This document shows positions 16,249 to 25,449 of a DNA stretch of 64,000 nucleotides, piece after piece. Numbering within the stretch: the first letter of the stretch is position 1; every line of letters begins with the position of its first letter. Position numbers and translations under genes: made by a program. The notes beneath the pieces are model-generated. The model ran no database searches, was not told where the DNA came from, and was given only the letters and a program-made list of their open reading frames with translations. The stretch is from Hoeflea sp. 108 (GTDB lineage Bacteria > Pseudomonadota > Alphaproteobacteria > Rhizobiales > Rhizobiaceae): NCBI RefSeq assembly GCF_000372965.1, contig NZ_KB890024.1:932839-996838 (forward strand). The letters run 5' to 3'.

Positions 16249-16944
16249 ATGAACGCCGCATGGAAAGGTCAGCGCCAGGGCATCGGAATTGAGGTGGTGC
16301 CGGTGGCAAGAGAGAGCAAATTCAGGGTCCTGATTGCCGAGCGCAATCCGCTCGTCGTGGCAGCTCTGGGCGACATGATCACACGTGACAGCCGTTTCGA
16401 GCTCGTCGAAAGCCTGCAGAGCGGCAAGGCCTTTCTGCAGGCCGCGGCCCGTGCCGAGACGGGTTTTGATCTGGCGGTGCTGGGCTGGAAGCTCTCCGAC
16501 ATGGACAGCGGCGAGGTGCTTTCCGAGATGCAGCGCCAGGGCCTGCATGCCCGCGTCGTCATCTTCTCCAACGACCATGACGTGGCGATCCTCAAGCAGT
16601 GCGTGCGGCTCGGCGTGCAGGGCTTCTGCTATCAGTTCGACGATCCGGCAATCCTGTTCGACACGCTGGTCGCCGTCGGCCATGGCCGGATCTGCATTCC
16701 TTACGTCGATGTCTCCAAGATCAACGACACGCCGCTGTCTCGCCTGACGACGCGCGAGCGCGAGCTGCTGTCGGTGCTCGCCGACGGCTGGACGAACCTG
16801 CAGATCGCCGCCCGCACCGGTATTTCGGAGAACACGGTGAAATACCACCTCAAGAATCTCTACGACAAACTCGACGTACGCAACCGCGCGATGGCCGTGG
16901 CGCTCTATGCCAGCGAGAGGAACCGCGGTCCGAGCCTGAGTTAA
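16249..16944 (+). CDS. LuxR/NarL-type regulator with degenerate receiver domain
   Basis: 231-aa protein: receiver-like domain (about residues 25-145) and LuxR helix-turn-helix (about 163-225; LTTRERELLSVLADGWTN, GISENTVKYHLKNLYDKL). The receiver has lost the phosphorylation site: the acidic pocket DD is E31-R32, the acceptor aspartate position reads VLGW (G79) and the conserved lysine is replaced (YQFDD, Q129). Ser107 is kept. It is therefore unlikely to be switched by a histidine kinase, and none is adjacent; it may bind a small molecule or another protein. Divergent from the permease operon, next to tmm. Confidence 0.88.
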   Translation: MNAAWKGQRQGIGIEVVPVARESKFRVLIAERNPLVVAALGDMITRDSRFELVESLQSGKAFLQAAARAETGFDLAVLGWKLSDMDSGEVLSEMQRQGLHARVVIFSNDHDVAILKQCVRLGVQGFCYQFDDPAILFDTLVAVGHGRICIPYVDVSKINDTPLSRLTTRERELLSVLADGWTNLQIAARTGISENTVKYHLKNLYDKLDVRNRAMAVALYASERNRGPSLS

Positions 16945-17032
16945 ACCGGGATGAGTTGTTCCTGTGGGGCAACTCGGCTGGGTGTGAGACTGATCTCGCA
17001 CCTTTCGCGTATCACGTCGCCTGCCTTCCTCC

Positions 17033-17230
17033 TCTCCGTCACGGCTTTGCCGTGCCACCTCTCTCCCACTTTGTGAGGGCGAGGAAACGCGAGCCACGCA
17101 ATTCGCGGTACGGTCACTGAGATCCCGATGACCACCGCATACGTCCGTCTTGCGGGCGGGACTTGGCAGAACGCGGGTCCCTCGCCCCGCGAGGTGGGGG
17201 AGAGGTGGCACGGCGAAGCCGTGACGGAGA
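17033..17230. repeat. Inverted pair of about 36-bp repeats in the regulator/tmm gap
   Basis: The segment 17033-17068 (beginning TCTCCGTCACGGCTTTGCCG) recurs inverted at 17195-17230 (ending GCCGTGACGGAGA) with about two mismatches, with 126 nt between. Each arm contains its own small dyad (CACGGC-n-GCCGTG). This looks like a rhizobial intergenic palindromic (REP/RIME-like) element. The 464-nt gap 16945-17408 holds nothing else recognisable except the tmm terminator. Confidence 0.7.
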
Positions 17231-17340
17231 GGGGCTTTGGCGAGCCGTTGGTTCGCCCTGGTTGACTGAGTAGCCCTCCCAAAAGTCGAGGCGAGGGAAG
17301 TCGATATCCTTCCGCAGCTTCATCTTTCCAGCCGACAAGC

Positions 17341-17374
17341 CCAAAGCAAAAATGCCGCCCTGGTGGGGCGGCAT
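17341..17374 (-). terminator. Rho-independent terminator of tmm
   Basis: Perfect 9-bp stem ATGCCGCCC/GGGCGGCAT (17352-17360 with 17366-17374), 5-nt loop, followed on the minus strand by TTTTGCTTTGG. It lies 35 nt after the tmm stop. Confidence 0.82.
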
Positions 17375-17408
17375 CTGATGATGTCGGGCAGTCCGGAGGA
17401 CCGTGGTC

Positions 17409-18767
17409 TTACTCCGCTGCTTCGGCGGTGCGCAGGTAGGACTCCAGCGAGTCGTCAAGTGCATCCTTCCATGGCGTATGATGCGCCGGCGCCATCGTGC
17501 CGGTGATGACAGACCTGTAGGAGTGGTTGCGGAACTCCATGATTCCCTTCTTCTTGTGTTCCTTCCACTCGAAGAAGGCCTGGTTGGCGCCGTCCACGTC
17601 GAAGCTCGGATAGTCGGTCTCGGCTATCAGTTCCTTGACGTACTCACCCTGGTATTCGATCGCGTCATGGGCGTCCTTGCCTGCGTCCTCGCGGGCCACG
17701 CGGTCTTCGACGTCGGCGATCATTTCCTGCTTGGTCGCGGGCAGTTTGATGCGGTCGAGGATGACGTCGCGTGTCCACCATGCCTGCGCGTCGAACATGT
17801 TGAAGGTGAACCACTGGTCCTGCATGCCGAGATAGAACAGCGCCGGATTGTGAACGTAGGCGACGCCCTTGTAGAGGTCGGCGGTCGCCAGCCGGTTGGC
17901 CGTCCTCAGGCGCAGGTCGTCGGGCAGGAACGGGAAGTGGTGCTTGTAGCCGGTGCACAGGATGATCGCATCGATGCGCTTCGTCGAGCCGTCCTTGAAG
18001 GTGGCGGTGTTGACGTCGACCCGCTCCAGCAGCGGCCTTTCTTCCCAATTGTCGGGCCATTTGAAGCCCATGGGCGCGGTGCGATAGCAGTTGGTGATCG
18101 ACTTGGCGCCGTATTTCCAGCACTGCGAACCGATGTCTTCGGCCGAGTAACTGGTGCCGACGATCAGGATGTCCTTGCCGGTGAACTCGCGGGCGTCACG
18201 GAAGTCGTGGGCGTGCAGGATGCGGCCGTTGAAACGGTCGAAACCGGGGAATTCAGGAACGTTCGGGGTCGAGAAATGGCCCGAGGCGACGATGACGTTG
18301 TCGAATTCCTCAGAATAGCAGTGATCTTTCGGCAGGTCCTGTACGGTGACGGTGAATTTCTTGGTCTCTTCGTTCCAGGTCACCATGCGCACCGCGGTCT
18401 CGAAGCGGATCCACTTGCGTACACCGGCCTTGTTCACGCGGCCTTCGATGTAGTCGAAGAGAACCGCACGCGGCGGATAGGAGGCGATCTGCTTGCCGAA
18501 ATGCTCTTCGAAGGAATAGTCGGCGAACTCCAGGCCCTCCTTGGGGCCGTTTGACCAGAGGTAGCGGTACATCGAGCCGTGGACGGGCTCGCCATACTGG
18601 TCGAGGCCGGTGCGCCAGGTGTAGTTCCACAGGCCGCCCCAGTTGGCCTGCTTTTCGAAGCAGACAATTTCCGGGATGTCGGCGCCCTTCGCCGCGGCGG
18701 ATTGAAATGCTCTCAGCTGTGCGAGCCCTGATGGCCCGGCTCCAATCACGGCGACACGCGCTTTCAT
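17409..18767 (-). CDS. tmm: Trimethylamine monooxygenase (flavin-containing monooxygenase)
   Basis: 452-aa class B flavin monooxygenase closely resembling bacterial Tmm, which oxidises trimethylamine to TMAO with NADPH and O2. Seen: FAD site GAGPSG at residues 9-14, NWGGLWNYTWRTGLD near 42, FMO signature FNGRILHAHDF near 178, NADPH-binding GTSYSAED near 203 and ILCTGYKHHFPFL near 300. Length and the segments HGSMYRYLWSNGPKE and NPALFYLGMQDQWFTFNMFD are typical of Tmm rather than eukaryotic FMOs. Divergent from tdm, the next enzyme of the pathway, which strongly supports the call. GGGAGGTAG precedes the ATG. Confidence 0.94.
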   Translation of the reverse strand: MKARVAVIGAGPSGLAQLRAFQSAAAKGADIPEIVCFEKQANWGGLWNYTWRTGLDQYGEPVHGSMYRYLWSNGPKEGLEFADYSFEEHFGKQIASYPPRAVLFDYIEGRVNKAGVRKWIRFETAVRMVTWNEETKKFTVTVQDLPKDHCYSEEFDNVIVASGHFSTPNVPEFPGFDRFNGRILHAHDFRDAREFTGKDILIVGTSYSAEDIGSQCWKYGAKSITNCYRTAPMGFKWPDNWEERPLLERVDVNTATFKDGSTKRIDAIILCTGYKHHFPFLPDDLRLRTANRLATADLYKGVAYVHNPALFYLGMQDQWFTFNMFDAQAWWTRDVILDRIKLPATKQEMIADVEDRVAREDAGKDAHDAIEYQGEYVKELIAETDYPSFDVDGANQAFFEWKEHKKKGIMEFRNHSYRSVITGTMAPAHHTPWKDALDDSLESYLRTAEAAE

Positions 18768-18799
18768 GCGGAACTACCTCCCAGTAATTTTCCATGACG

Positions 18800-18846
18800 A
18801 AAGAAATTTCACTGGGATGATAATAATGGACCGTCGTCGCTGTCAA
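18800..18846 (-). promoter_or_regulatory. Predicted tmm promoter and operator
   Basis: Minus strand: a perfect TTGACA (18841-18846) and TATCAT (18817-18822) 18 nt apart. The palindrome GAAATTTC (18803-18810), within AAAGAAATTTCACTG (18800-18814), covers the expected start site, the place for a repressor. A broader imperfect dyad runs CCAGT (18781-18785) to ACTGG (18811-18815). Similar words occur at the XRE-cupin gene, the dmm operon and tdm. Confidence 0.65.
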
Positions 18847-18943
18847 CAAGCTTCGTCGTCGAAGCGTTTGGCGCAGACGCGGGCAGACGGGCAGCGACGC
18901 CTGCCTGTGGCATCGATTTTCGCTACTGGCATGAAAGGAAGCC

Positions 18944-19007
18944 TTGCCAGCGTCGTCAAAGCAGGTATTCTCTAGACTGAAATTACTTTACACACAGGCA
19001 AATTCAG
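18944..19007 (+). promoter_or_regulatory. Predicted tdm promoter and operator-like dyad
   Basis: TTGCCA (18944-18949) and TATTCT (18966-18971), 16-nt spacer, followed by an imperfect dyad from CTGAAATT (18977-18984) to AAATTCAG (19000-19007). Inside it, TTTAC and ACAGGCAA match the order of words in the dmm control region (9084-9098). The dyad would overlap the transcription start. The ribosome site GAGGTGGTG leads to the ATG at 19022. Confidence 0.5.
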
Positions 19008-19021
19008 ACGAGGTGGTGACG

Positions 19022-21384
19022 ATGTTTGCAGACTACCCCGCCGTACGCTCGGGTCCACCGCAACCGAGCTTGATCCTTCAGCCAGGGCTGCTTTTGCCTG
19101 GCATGGAGCGCTATCATGTGCCGGGTCGGGGGGCGGCGCTGATCGACATCGAGGCGGGCGACCGCGTGAGCGTGCGCAATCTCGAGGGCGGCCAGGCCTG
19201 CGAATTGGTGGCGTTCGACGCTGCCGGCCGCGCCGATCCGGGCATTCTGGGCACGCGTTCGAACAGCGATGCCGCGGGCCTGAAGGCGCTGCTTGTGGAT
19301 GGCGACGACAGCCTGCAGAAGTTCCGTCTGGGTCTCGCCCGCCGCAAGCTCGAGCTTGGCCGGGCCGAAGCGGTGCGCTTCTTCGATGGCTCGACGCCCG
19401 CCGGCACCGAAGAGAGCTTTGTCGTCACACGCCCGGGGTCGCTGGTGGTTGCCGCGCCCGGCAGCCCGATGGCGGTCGACGGCCAGGACACCTCGACGCC
19501 GCTGGTGGTGATGATCAAGCGGGCAACGGTGCGGGCCGCCTCCGGCCGTTCCGACCTGCCCGATCCGCTCGCCGAGCCGGTGCTCGATCTCAGGGTCAAG
19601 TCGAAGACGGCCGAGAGCTTCTTCGTCAAGGCCGGCGACTACATCCAGATCATCGACGTCGACGGCCGCAGTGCACCGACTTCCAGTGCTTCTCGGCCCG
19701 CAAGCTCGACAAGGGCCGCGACCTCGCGCTCGACGTCACCGCCACCCGCTCGCTGATGGGCCATGCCTATCCGATGCCGGGCCTGCATGCGAAGTATTAT
19801 GATCAGGATTTCGAGCCGCTGGTCGAGGTCATCCAGGACACCTGCGGCCGCCATGATGCGTTTGCGCTCGCCTGCTACGCCAAATATTACGACGACATCG
19901 GTTATCCCGGCCACGTCAACTGCTCGGAGAACTTCAACGGCGCACTCACGCCCCATGGGGTCAATGCCCGCGCTGGCTGGATGGCGGTCAACTTCTTCTT
20001 CAACACCGGCATCGATGCCCATGGCGTGATGTATTCGGACGAACCCTGGTCGCGGCCGGGCGACTATGTGCTGCTGCGCGCCCTGACCGACATCGTCTGC
20101 GTCTCCTCCGCCTGCCCCGACGACACCACGCCATCCAATGGCTGGAACCTCACCGACATCCACGTCCGGACCTATTCCGGCGCCAACACATTCCAGCGCG
20201 CGATCGCCCGACGCACGACCCCGGAGGCCGAACCCAAGATGACCCGCGAGACCGCCTTCCATCAGAGCTTTGCCAAGCACACCCGCAACTTCATCGAATA
20301 CAAGGGTTTCTGGCTGCCGCAGGAGTTCGCCAAGGAAGGCGCCATCGAGGAATACTGGGCCTGCCGCACCAAGGCGGTGGTGATGGATCTTTCCGCCCTG
20401 CGCAAGTTCGAGGTCACCGGCCCCGACGCCGAAGCTTTGATGCAGTACACGCTGACCCGCGACGTCAAGAAGCTCGGCGTCGGCCAGGTCGTCTACACCG
20501 CCATGTGCTACGAGCATGGCGGCATGATCGACGACGGCACCTTGCTCAGGCTCGGCAAGGACAACTTCCGCTGGATCTGCGGCGACGACTATTCCGGTGT
20601 GTGGCTGCGCGAGGTGGCGGAGAAGCTCGGCCTCAAGGTGCTTGTCCGCTCCTCCACCGACCAGATGCACAACATCGCGGTACAGGGTCCCAACAGCCGC
20701 GATATCCTGAAGGAGATCGTCTGGACGCCGCCGCACCAGCCGGCACTGTCCGAACTCGAATGGTTCCGCTTCACCATCGGTCGCATCGGCGATGCGACGG
20801 GTGTGCCCATCGTCGTTTCCCGCACCGGCTACACCGGCGAACTCGGCTATGAGGTCTGGTGCCATCCGCGCGATGCCGAAAAGGTCTTCGACGCGGTGTG
20901 GGAAGCGGGCCAGCCGCATGGGCTGAAGCCGATGGGTTTTGCCGCCCTCGACATGGTGCGCATCGAGGCCGGCCTGATCTTTGCCAATTACGAGTTCTCC
21001 GACCAGACCGACCCGTTCGAGGCCGGCATCGGCTTCACCGTGCCGCTGAAGACCAAGACCGACGACTTCATCGGCCGCGACGCGCTGATCAAGCGCAAGG
21101 ACAATCCGATCCACAAGCTTGTCGGCCTCGACATCGACGCCAATGTCGCTGTCGGCCATGGTGACTGCGTCCATATCGGCCGCGCCCAGATCGGCATCGT
21201 CACCTCGTCGATGCGCTCGCCGATCCTCAACAAGAACATCGCACTCGCCCGCGTCGAGGCACACCATGCCGAGGTCGGCACCGAGGTCGAGGTCGGCAAG
21301 CTCGACGGCCAGCAAAAGCGCCTGCCGGCAAAAATCGTGCCCTTCGCCCACTACGACCCCAAGAAGGAACGCCCGCGGTCCTAA
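19022..21384 (+). pseudogene. tdm: Trimethylamine N-oxide demethylase (Tdm), interrupted by a 1-nt frameshift
   Basis: Tdm splits TMAO to dimethylamine and formaldehyde; family members join an N-terminal zinc-binding DUF1989 domain to a C-terminal GcvT-type folate domain. Here the first frame runs 19022-19756 and ends in unrelated residues after IIDVDG; the second frame, open to 21384, resumes with QCTDFQCFSARKLDKGRD. One missing C near 19667-19669 explains this: restoring it gives one protein of 787 aa. The second frame contains SSACPDDTTPSNGWN (DUF1989) and SRTGYTGELGYEVWC (GcvT). Its first ATG (19756) lacks a ribosome site, so separate translation is unlikely. Either a real mutation or a sequencing error. 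The cut falls at conserved cysteines of DUF1989. Confidence 0.88.
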
Positions 21385-21410
21385 GCCAAACAAACCTCTG
21401 GCCAACAACC

Positions 21411-21440
21411 AAAAGCCCCGCAAACGCGGGGCCTTTTCTT
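21411..21440. terminator. Bidirectional terminator between tdm and the GGDEF-EAL gene
   Basis: Stem GCCCCGC/GCGGGGC (21415-21421 with 21426-21432), 4-nt loop. The plus strand continues CTTTTCTTG and the minus strand TTTTGGTTG, so it can serve both convergent genes. Confidence 0.82.
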
Positions 21441-21474
21441 GCAGGGAAAGGGACGCGAACCCGGGGGAGGACGT

Positions 21475-23550
21475 TCAGGCGACGTTGCTCGCCACAGCGG
21501 TGGCCGATCTGCGCATCGACAGCCACAACGCCGTCTGGTCGCCAGGCATCGGCAGGGCGATGCCATAGCCCTGGACGGCTGGGCAGCCGAGTTCCTGCAG
21601 GCAGGACAGCTCGGCGTCGGTTTCGGCTCCTTCGGCCACGACCGAGATGCCGAGACCGCGCGCCAGCTCGACGATGGCCCGGACGATCTTCGCATTGGCC
21701 GGCTTCTTGTTGATGCCGCTGACAAAGCGGCGGTCGACCTTCAGCCTGTCGATCTCGTTGTCGCCAATATGCGCGAGCGAGGCGTAGCCAGTGCCGAAAT
21801 CGTCGAGTTCCATGCGAATGCCGGCCCGGCGCAGATGCGTGAGCGCAAGCCCGATGCCGCTGTGCTCGTCGTCGAGCATCACCGACTCGACGATCTCGAG
21901 CGCAACCAGACGCGCCGGCAGGCCCTCGCGCCGCAGGAGTGAGAGCAGATGGCTGGCAAAACCGGGCTCGCGCAGTTCCTGGGCCGAGGCATTGAGCGAA
22001 AGACGGCCGAAAGCGAGGCCCGAACGATGCCAGGAGGCGGCCGTGGCGATGGCCTTCGCATAGATGATCCGGCCGATGGCCGGCATGAGGCCAGCCTTTT
22101 CGGCCACGGGCAGGAATTCGCCGGGCGAAACGGAGCGCCCGTCAATCTGCCAGCGCACCAGCGCTTCGACGCCGATGACCTCGCCCGCTCGGAGCGAAAC
22201 CTGTGGCTGGAAATGAACCGTAAACGCTTCCTCGGCGATTGCCTTGCGCAGCGCCCGTTCGAGGTTCGTCTGCTCCTCGAACTTGTCGCGTAGGGTCGTG
22301 GTGAACAGCTTGTAGCAGCCCCGGCCTTCGGCCTTCGCCCGATAGAGCGCCAGATCGGCGTTGACCATCACGTCGTCGACGACGCTGTCTTCGCTGAACA
22401 GGGCGGCACCCACGCTGGCGCTCGGTTTGATCGAGGTGCCGGCAAACTCGATCGGTGCCTTGAGCGCGTCGACGATGCGCGCCACCACCCGGCCTGCATC
22501 CATGTCGGAGCCGGCGTCGTTGAGAACAATGGTGAACTCGTCGCCGCCCAGCCGAACGCAGACGTCCGACTCGCGGACGGTCGTCAGCAATCGACACGCC
22601 GTCTCCACCAGGACGGCGTCGCCCGCCGCATGGCCGAACGTGTCGTTGACCGTCTTGAAGTGGTCGAGGTCGATACGGACGATTGCTAGGGTTTCGCCCT
22701 TGCGCTTGGCGCTGGCAACCGCCGTCTCGATGTAGTCGTTGAGGAAGGCCCTGTTGTAGAGGCCGGTCAGTGCATCATGGTTGGCGGCAAACGCCATCGC
22801 GTCGCGCGCCTTGAGCAACTCGCTGGTGGTGGCGACCACCTTGCGGACCAGCGGGCGGAAGATGAGCAAGGCTTCGGCAATCAGCAGCAGGATCGTCAGG
22901 ATGAAGACGGTCAGGTGGACTTTCTCGACGACCAGGCCCTTTCCGCGTGCCTCGGAAGAAAACAGCCGCGTCAGCGTCTCATATTCCCGACGGGCCTTCT
23001 CGACGACATAGAGTCTCAGCGCGGTGAAGTGGGTGACCGCTTCCGACGGCATGCTGGCCGACACGTTGAGCGGCAGCGCGTCCTGGAAGGCGTAGACCGT
23101 CTGCGCCAGGGTTTCGGTCGATTGCCTGAGCTGGCCCGGCGCCTGCTCGAACAGCCGCACGGCGTCCTCGGAGAGCTCCAGGCGGTAAAGCGGCGAATTT
23201 GGGTTGGTCGAGCCTTCGCGGATCAGCTGCTCGTTGTTGAGGAACTCGGTCAGTGCGTGGTGCAGGTTCTGCCGCGCCTGGGTGCGCATCCACTGGCCGT
23301 GGGCCATGTAGGCTTCGGTCGCCGACAGCAGGATGCGTTGCGACAGCATCTGCTGGCGGGCCCCAATCTCGATCAGCGCACCCTTCTGCACATTGGCAGA
23401 GATCACCGAACTGAGCAGGAAGAAGCTGGCGGTCGCCAGCGACGCCACCAAAAGCAGCGCGCCCGCATAGGACGCGCTGGTCTTGCGCATCAGACCATGC
23501 GCGAGCAACTGGTGTTCCGAACTTGGCCGAAGCCGCTTGTCCGGTGACAT
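21475..23550 (-). CDS. Membrane GGDEF-EAL protein (cyclic-di-GMP synthesis/breakdown)
   Basis: 691-aa inner-membrane signalling protein. Helices near residues 28-50 and 212-232 enclose a periplasmic PilJ/type-IV-pili-like sensor region (GARQQMLSQRILLSATEAY). A GGDEF domain follows (about 265-425) with an intact CVRLGGDEF site, then an EAL domain (about 435-680) with VEALVRW and DDFGTGYASL. Both active sites look complete, so net activity cannot be predicted. The ATG is preceded by GGGGGAGA. It is convergent with tdm, with no evident link to the amine genes. Confidence 0.92.
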   Translation of the reverse strand: MSPDKRLRPSSEHQLLAHGLMRKTSASYAGALLLVASLATASFFLLSSVISANVQKGALIEIGARQQMLSQRILLSATEAYMAHGQWMRTQARQNLHHALTEFLNNEQLIREGSTNPNSPLYRLELSEDAVRLFEQAPGQLRQSTETLAQTVYAFQDALPLNVSASMPSEAVTHFTALRLYVVEKARREYETLTRLFSSEARGKGLVVEKVHLTVFILTILLLIAEALLIFRPLVRKVVATTSELLKARDAMAFAANHDALTGLYNRAFLNDYIETAVASAKRKGETLAIVRIDLDHFKTVNDTFGHAAGDAVLVETACRLLTTVRESDVCVRLGGDEFTIVLNDAGSDMDAGRVVARIVDALKAPIEFAGTSIKPSASVGAALFSEDSVVDDVMVNADLALYRAKAEGRGCYKLFTTTLRDKFEEQTNLERALRKAIAEEAFTVHFQPQVSLRAGEVIGVEALVRWQIDGRSVSPGEFLPVAEKAGLMPAIGRIIYAKAIATAASWHRSGLAFGRLSLNASAQELREPGFASHLLSLLRREGLPARLVALEIVESVMLDDEHSGIGLALTHLRRAGIRMELDDFGTGYASLAHIGDNEIDRLKVDRRFVSGINKKPANAKIVRAIVELARGLGISVVAEGAETDAELSCLQELGCPAVQGYGIALPMPGDQTALWLSMRRSATAVASNVA

Positions 23551-23791
23551 GCCGTTCTCCCCCTAGAACCAGCTCAGAATTCCTCCGGCCGGAAACTTAG
23601 GCGGCAATAGTGAAATCGATGTAAATCTCTAGACGTCGCAGATGATAAATTTGCGCCGTCAAGCCATGCCAAAATCGAAATGCCGATACATGCTGTATAT
23701 ATTTTAGATTAGATCCATGATGAATTTGCAATCGACGCTATTCGAAGTGTGGCGCACGAAACGGTGGCGATGCTCGCTTGGATGTTCTCGG

Positions 23792-24322
23792 TCACAAGCG
23801 TTTCATGGCCAAGATGCCGGGCGACAGAAGTGTAGCCGACCACAGGAATGCTGAGAACCAGTTCGCGACCTGGAACGGCACGACCCTCAGTCCACATACC
23901 CCGGAAACGAATGGAACGGTTGCCCGCAAGGGGCCGAAGAATCGGCAGAGCACGATGCTGAGCGCTCCCCAGCGCTGGAAGAACGCTTCGCCTCGCGGCA
24001 GCAGATCAGGGTAGCGCCTGGCCAGCAGGGAGTCGTGCACGACATGTGCGAAGCGCCTGCCGAGCCAATAGGACACCCAGTCGCCGAGTGCCGCGCCGGC
24101 GCTGATCGCGATCCATACCGGGGTGATGTCGACGCCGCTCGCGCCGATCGAGAAACCGATGCCGATGAGAAGTGCTGTTCCGGGAATGAGCAGCGGTATG
24201 AAGGGCAGGGACTTCACGAAGGCGAGTATGAAGGCGATCGTGGTAAGCCAGCCTTCGGCTTCCTGGATAAATTCGCCGACCGCGGCGGCGTATGGGCCCA
24301 AGTCGGCGACATATGGAAACAA
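23792..24322 (-). CDS. DedA/SNARE-associated family membrane protein
   Basis: 176-aa protein with about four or five hydrophobic segments. DedA features: FIPLLIPGTALLIGIG near residue 40, ALGDWVSYWLGRRFA near 78 and RFFGPLRATVPFVSGVCGL near 126, including the arginine of the conserved FGRFxGPxR type. DedA proteins support membrane homeostasis and lipid-carrier recycling. Start is TTG at 24322 with AAGGA upstream; no in-frame ATG fits better. It is slightly shorter than most members at the C-terminus. The 241 nt between it and the GGDEF-EAL start are AT-rich with nothing identified. Confidence 0.82.
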   Translation of the reverse strand: MFPYVADLGPYAAAVGEFIQEAEGWLTTIAFILAFVKSLPFIPLLIPGTALLIGIGFSIGASGVDITPVWIAISAGAALGDWVSYWLGRRFAHVVHDSLLARRYPDLLPRGEAFFQRWGALSIVLCRFFGPLRATVPFVSGVCGLRVVPFQVANWFSAFLWSATLLSPGILAMKRL

Positions 24323-24468
24323 CCGGCCATCCTTTGTCGGGTGATACGCAGAAGCGATGCTAAAGTAGGAAGTTCAAGCGCGGAGCCCGCATCGCGTGGC
24401 TGGCGAAACGAAGCCGTGCCGATCTGCGCAAGAAACAAATGCGTTTCTCGAAGAAGTGCGCCAATGTC

Positions 24469-25449
24469 CTAGTCGTCGCTCAGAAGTGCCTGCAACTCGG
24501 CCAGCCTGTCGTTGATCAGCCAGCCATAATAGTTTTCGACGGGCAGCTTCCGCCCACTGCCGCTCGCCACGGCCTGCCTCAGTTCGGCTGCGCGCCGCCG
24601 CGGCTGGCCAACATTGAAAAGGGTCGCGGTAATGCCGGGATTGCCGGAAATGTCGAAGCCCTGGTCGGCATAGGCGTCGATTGCGTCGCGCACGATGGCC
24701 GCTATGTAGATGATCGCCCGGTCGGGATCCATGATGTCGCGATAGATGGCCTGCGGTTTGTCCGGGGTGAGCTTGGCAAAGCCGCTGTTTCGGTTGACGA
24801 GGTCGGTCACCTGAAGCGCTGTGAGCGGGCTGATCTGGCCGAGGCCGAATGTCTGGCCCGCATAGAACGGCTGGAAGAAGGCGCGTTGCATGGTCACGCC
24901 GTCATAGGTCACGCCATCGACCGTTCGGCCGCGAAAGGCATCCTCCCAGACCTGGTCGCGACAGCTCCAGAGGATGGCGCTGCCCTTGTCCTCGGAGCAG
25001 TTGGCAAACTCCGGCCGCGTCAGGAATTCCTGGACGGATTTTCCCTTGTACCGGAAGGAGAAGTCAGCATTGGCGTAAGCCAAGGCCTTGACGTAATAGG
25101 TCTGGGCGGTGCCGACGGCGCTGACGTTGTAGGTATGCTCGCCCACAAGCGCGCCGATGATGTGAATGGGTGCGACGTCATAGGCCGCCGCCGCTTTCCT
25201 GATCTGGACCATCAGCTTCCTTTCGCGTTGCAGCAACGCGACGATCTGCTGGTATTTGGCGTCGTAGGTCGTGTTGAAGGCGCTGGTGCGCCGCGCCGAA
25301 GCATCCGGGATGGTTGGCTGGCTGGCCGACCGGTTGCCGGCAGGCACGACCACCATCTTGTCGGCCAGCGAGGCAGTCGGTGCCCCCCATATGGCAATCG
25401 CCACCGCAACTGCCGCCACGGCTTTCGTTAGCCTGCCAATAAATCCCAT
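24469..25449 (-). CDS. DUF1402 family secreted protein
   Basis: 326-aa protein of the DUF1402 family, which is common in Rhizobiales and has no settled function. Residues 1-29 form a signal peptide (AVAAVAVAIAIWGAPTASLA), so it is probably periplasmic. Segments such as IHIIGALVGEHTYN near residue 95 and GQTFGLGQISPLTALQV near 198 recall lytic-transglycosylase-like folds, but I cannot confirm catalytic residues. A very purine-rich site (GAGGGGGCGAGGG) precedes the ATG. Confidence 0.8.
   Translation of the reverse strand: MGFIGRLTKAVAAVAVAIAIWGAPTASLADKMVVVPAGNRSASQPTIPDASARRTSAFNTTYDAKYQQIVALLQRERKLMVQIRKAAAAYDVAPIHIIGALVGEHTYNVSAVGTAQTYYVKALAYANADFSFRYKGKSVQEFLTRPEFANCSEDKGSAILWSCRDQVWEDAFRGRTVDGVTYDGVTMQRAFFQPFYAGQTFGLGQISPLTALQVTDLVNRNSGFAKLTPDKPQAIYRDIMDPDRAIIYIAAIVRDAIDAYADQGFDISGNPGITATLFNVGQPRRRAAELRQAVASGSGRKLPVENYYGWLINDRLAELQALLSDD

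Noticed and set aside
19640..19760. Programmed frameshift in tdm
   Set aside because: No slippery heptamer, internal ribosome-like site or clear downstream structure; a plain missing base fits better.
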